Source of the DNA: Paracoccaceae bacterium
GTDB taxonomy: Bacteria > Pseudomonadota > Alphaproteobacteria > Rhodobacterales > Rhodobacteraceae
Length of the DNA stretch: 9,248 nucleotides
Direction: 5' to 3'
NCBI GenBank assembly: GCA_007131465.1
Contig: SLQN01000529.1
Location: 1 to 9,248 of the forward strand
The position numbers and the translations under genes were made by a program. This document shows positions 6,966-9,248 of this stretch, one piece after another. The stretch's first letter is position 1; every line of letters starts with the position of its first letter. Under the pieces are notes generated by a model. The model saw only the letters and a program-made list of their open reading frames with translations. It was not told the DNA's origin and ran no database searches.

Positions 6966-7853
6966 TCAGTTTTCAATATTCGCGGAAAGTTCCTGCAACA
7001 GTTTATGCAGGGATGGATGCGGAAACTTTCGGGGTAACGTCACAGCGAAAAATGGTTCTGTTATACCAAGGTCAAAAGGCGCTGATGCCAGAACCCCATT
7101 GGCGATTTCATCCGCAACCACCACTGTCGGCGCGATAGCCAGCCCGACCCCTTCACGGGCCAGCAGCCGCACCATCGCCATGTCGTCCACATCGGCCACG
7201 ATGCGCGGCTGCAGTCCCAGCTTTGCTACCATATTTTCGAAACCGGTGCGGATGACGTTTTCGGTCGGCACGATCAAGGGCTCGCTTGCAAGCAAGGCGG
7301 CAAGACTGGCGTGGCGCAGCCGATCCGGCCTGCCATGAATGCGCACCGATTGTTCCGCAATCCGCTGCGCTGCGAAAGATCTGCCCGGCGTGCTGTCCGG
7401 GATCTGCGTGGTCAGGACAACATCAAGCGCGAGGCTTTCCAGATCATCCAGCAACATCTTCATATTGCCCGACTTGAGCAGGAATGTGCCGGCGTCCGAT
7501 ACAAGGAGCGGTCTCAGGAACTGTAGCTGGAAGTTGCGCGACAGAGTAGACAGCGCCCCGATCCGCAATGGCGGCTGCAGGTTGCTGTTCTGCTGTAGCG
7601 TTGCCAGAAGCTCATCGCCCGTGCTGAAAATCCGGTCCGCATGATCAAGCGCGATGCGTCCGGCCTCGGTCAGCACAAGCGTACGTGCAACCCGCGCGAA
7701 CAGGGCAAAGCCAAGCCGGTCTTCCAGCTGTTTGATCTGCACAGACAAGGCCGACTGCGCAATGTTCAACCGGTCCGCGGCGCGGCCAAGGTGACCCTCG
7801 CGCGCGACTTCGCGAAAATATCGGAGGTGATGATAGTTCAGACGTGCATTCAT
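6966..7853 (-). CDS. LysR-family regulator (NhaR-like), divergent from the SbtA-family transporter gene
   Basis: DNA-binding regulator of 295 residues. The winged HTH spans about residues 5-65: LNYHHLRYFREVAREGHLGR, AADRLNIAQSALSVQIKQLE, DRLGFALFARVARTLVLTEAG. The opening LNYHHLxYF and the sequence after the wing (ADRIFSTGDELLATLQ) resemble the NhaR subgroup of LysR regulators. The effector domain begins near residue 95 (PLRIGALSTLSRNFQ), with a conserved-looking core near LAREGVGLAIAPTVVV. The wing is complete, unlike in the other LysR protein of this window. The start at 7853 has only a weak ribosome site, in AT-rich DNA. It diverges from the SbtA-family gene with 92 nt between starts, so it probably regulates that gene, perhaps in response to ion or inorganic-carbon status; the effector is not identifiable. 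Confidence 0.92.
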   Translation of the reverse strand: MNARLNYHHLRYFREVAREGHLGRAADRLNIAQSALSVQIKQLEDRLGFALFARVARTLVLTEAGRIALDHADRIFSTGDELLATLQQNSNLQPPLRIGALSTLSRNFQLQFLRPLLVSDAGTFLLKSGNMKMLLDDLESLALDVVLTTQIPDSTPGRSFAAQRIAEQSVRIHGRPDRLRHASLAALLASEPLIVPTENVIRTGFENMVAKLGLQPRIVADVDDMAMVRLLAREGVGLAIAPTVVVADEIANGVLASAPFDLGITEPFFAVTLPRKFPHPSLHKLLQELSANIEN

Positions 7854-7868
7854 TCTGTTTTATAGAAT
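7852..7868. promoter_or_regulatory. LysR-box-like inverted repeat between lysR2 and the transporter gene
   Basis: ATTCT-N7-AGAAT is a perfect 17-nt inverted repeat that contains a T-N11-A LysR core (TCT...AGA, 7854-7866). Its left edge overlaps the regulator's start codon at 7851-7853. It lies about 20 nt upstream of the TATACT hexamer, covering the -35 zone of the transporter promoter, which suits both autoregulation and activation. The repeat is seen directly; the regulatory role is inferred. Confidence 0.4.
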
Positions 7869-7884
7869 AAAAAGATAGAAATGA

Positions 7885-7890
7885 TATACT
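7885..7890 (+). promoter_or_regulatory. Probable -10 element of the SbtA-family gene
   Basis: TATACT matches five of six positions of the sigma-70 -10 consensus and stands in an AT-rich block (about 7854-7905) unlike the GC-rich surroundings. No good -35 is found at 16-18 nt; the spot is occupied by the LysR-box-like repeat, consistent with activator dependence. The leader to the ATG at 7946 would be about 50 nt. Confidence 0.4.
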
Positions 7891-7945
7891 TTTATTTTCT
7901 TTCTCCGGTCCATATCCGAATGGGACACCCCAATTGGAGCCCGCA

Positions 7946-9016
7946 ATGGACATCATCATGACGATCACAGGCAGCTTTGTTGAACAGCTGCAAAAGCCGA
8001 CACTTGCCTTCCTGATCGCCGGGATGCTGCTGGCCGCTCTTGGCAGCAAGCTTGAAGTTCCTGATCCGGTCTACAAGTTCATCGTCCTCTTGCTGTTGCT
8101 CAAGGTTGGGCTGGGTGCGGGCATATCGATCAGGGACGCGGATCTGGTGGCGTTGATGGTCCCGGCAATCGGTGCGGCCCTCGTCGGTGTCGCCATTGTC
8201 GTGTTGGGCAGTCAGACCCTGGCGCGCTGGCGGGGTGTGTCGCAGGTGGACGGTCTTGCCACGGCCGGTCTGTTCGGTGCGGTTTCCGCATCGACCCTTG
8301 CGGCGGGGATGGCTGTTCTGGACGACAGCGGCATCGCCTATGAAGGATTTATCGGTGCGCTGTATCCGTTCATGGATATCGCCGCGTTGGTGACCGCCAT
8401 CATGTTGGCGAAACTGGCAGCGGCGCGCAGGGTTCCTGCGGCGGCGACGGCAGGCTGCGGCGGGACCATTGGCGTCGGCGGGGGGCAAGACCGCCGCATG
8501 TTCCCTGACACTTCGGGCAACGCAAATCTGGTGCGCGGCATTCTGGTCGATACCTGCCGCAGTCCTGCGATATCGGCGTTGTTGGCCGGGCTTGCGCTCG
8601 GGGTTCTGTCCCAACCTGACATGGTTTACAAAAGCTTTTATGAACCGCTGTTTCGCGGGTTGCTGTCGGTGCTGATGCTGATCATGGGGATGGAGGCGTG
8701 GAGCCGTCTGTCAGAGCTTCGCAAGGTGGCCCATACCTATATTCTCTATGGCATAACGGCCCCGATCATCCACGGCCTGATCGGTTTCGCTGTTGGCATG
8801 GTGGCCCACCAGATGACCGGCTTTTCCGCCGGTGGTGTTGTTCTTCTGGCGGTGATGGCGGCGTCCAGTTCCGATATTTCCGGCCCCCCCACATTGCGCG
8901 CCGCCCTGCCGGAAGCAAACGCGTCCGCCTATGTCGGCACCTCGACAGGGTTGGGCACACCAGTCGCGATCCTGAGCATCCCACTCTTCATTGCCTTGGC
9001 AGACCTGTTAATCTGA
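7946..9016 (+). CDS. sbtA: SbtA-family sodium-dependent bicarbonate transporter
   Basis: Inner-membrane symporter; cyanobacterial SbtA couples Na+ to bicarbonate uptake. The 356 residues carry the family hallmarks in both inverted halves: QLQKPTLAFLIAGMLLAALG (14-33), GLFGAVSASTLAAGMAVLDD (108-127), GALYPFMDIAALVTAIM (137-153), LFRGLLSVLMLIMGMEAWSR (235-254), and ASSSDISGPPTLRAALP (306-322), whose Ser-rich loop corresponds to the substrate/Na+ region. The cytoplasmic linker (about 157-196: basic, then Gly-rich, then QDRRMFPD) is shorter than in cyanobacterial proteins of about 370 residues. Translation most likely starts at the ATG at 7946, with GGAG six nt upstream; a TTG at 7934 is in frame but would lie on the ribosome site. 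No SbtB-type PII partner or carbon-fixation gene follows within the window. The family is secure; bicarbonate as the substrate is inferred from homology. Confidence 0.88.
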   Translation: MDIIMTITGSFVEQLQKPTLAFLIAGMLLAALGSKLEVPDPVYKFIVLLLLLKVGLGAGISIRDADLVALMVPAIGAALVGVAIVVLGSQTLARWRGVSQVDGLATAGLFGAVSASTLAAGMAVLDDSGIAYEGFIGALYPFMDIAALVTAIMLAKLAAARRVPAAATAGCGGTIGVGGGQDRRMFPDTSGNANLVRGILVDTCRSPAISALLAGLALGVLSQPDMVYKSFYEPLFRGLLSVLMLIMGMEAWSRLSELRKVAHTYILYGITAPIIHGLIGFAVGMVAHQMTGFSAGGVVLLAVMAASSSDISGPPTLRAALPEANASAYVGTSTGLGTPVAILSIPLFIALADLLI

Positions 9017-9108
9017 AGGGGCAACACCTAATTCCGCCGCGCGCCACCAGTCGCGTTTCGGCACCTGGCGTCACACGCCTTGCACCGCCCGAGTTCGAGA
9101 TCGGCAGC

Positions 9109-9137
9109 GATGTCGCCGCGCGGCGCGCGGCGACATC
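9109..9137. terminator. 13-bp perfect hairpin, possible bidirectional terminator
   Basis: GATGTCGCCGCGC (9109-9121) and its exact reverse complement (9125-9137) flank a three-base GGC loop, giving a very GC-rich stem. It lies 93 nt after the transporter stop and before the end of a possible convergent gene, where a shared terminator would be expected. There is no clear T-tract on either side (only ATTT downstream on the plus strand), so a rho-independent terminator is possible but not certain. The rest of 9017-9183 shows nothing recognisable. Confidence 0.4.
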
Positions 9138-9183
9138 CATCGATTTCCTCGACAGCCCCCTTGCGCCGCCGACCTCTTTGGTC

Positions 9184-9248
9184 TCAATTCCCGGCCAACC
9201 CCTCCAGCAGTTTGCGCCACTGCGCGCTTGTCTCGCCTGAAAGCCGCG
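9184..9248 (-). CDS. Possible C-terminal end of an unidentified convergent gene (truncated by window edge)
   Basis: The minus strand entering from the right edge reads RLSGETSAQWRKLLEGLAGN followed by TGA at 9186-9184. Codon third positions are mostly G/C and the peptide looks like a normal helical C-terminus, so a real gene probably continues beyond the window. Only 20 residues are visible and I recognise no family. It would be convergent with the SbtA-family gene, with the strong hairpin between them. Confidence 0.35.
   Translation of the reverse strand, partial: RLSGETSAQWRKLLEGLAGN

Noticed and set aside
8698..9240. Plus-strand frame of 180 codons running past the end of the SbtA-family gene.
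   Set aside because: Most of it overlaps the transporter in another frame, and the part after 9016 resembles no known protein and contains the hairpin.

Overview
The window is GC-rich, with third codon positions strongly biased to G/C and tightly packed genes. The gene types (three-gene TRAP transporter, D-hydantoinase, LysR regulators, a CuyA/DcyD-type PLP lyase) suggest an alphaproteobacterium, most likely of the Rhodobacteraceae/roseobacter type. That placement is inference from style and gene content; no rRNA or tRNA gene is present to confirm it.

Layout. (1) Positions 3-665 hold the C-terminal half of a D-hydantoinase/dihydropyrimidinase whose start lies outside the window. (2) Positions 666-973 contain no intact gene, but the minus strand carries a C-terminal remnant of an IS630-type transposase. 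(3) A LysR regulator (minus strand) diverges from a plus-strand operon. The operon is a PLP lyase of the L-cysteate sulfo-lyase/D-cysteine desulfhydrase family, a complete TRAP transporter (periplasmic receptor, small membrane subunit, large membrane subunit) and an alpha/beta hydrolase. The five operon genes have gaps of 40, 51, -14 and about 8 nt. The divergent promoter region carries three helically phased ATGCAA/ATGCAT elements. (4) Positions 6647-6965 hold a decayed fragment of a sugar-type ABC permease on the minus strand. (5) A second, NhaR-like LysR regulator diverges from a gene for an SbtA-family sodium-dependent bicarbonate transporter. The AT-rich intergenic region between them contains a LysR-box-like inverted repeat and a good -10 hexamer. 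(6) The right end has a 29-nt perfect hairpin and the last 20 codons of what may be a convergent minus-strand gene.

How the genes may work together. The TRAP system should import a small organic anion, which the PLP lyase then deaminates and desulfurates or desulfonates. If the lyase is CuyA, the substrate is L-cysteate and the products are pyruvate, ammonium and sulfite. The alpha/beta hydrolase may release the lyase substrate from an ester, amide or lactone precursor. The upstream LysR is the likely inducer-responsive regulator. The LysR-SbtA pair looks like a separate module, possibly for bicarbonate uptake. No sulfite exporter, sulfite dehydrogenase or carbon-fixation gene is visible to settle either reading. 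The two gene relics flanking the operon suggest insertion and deletion activity around it.
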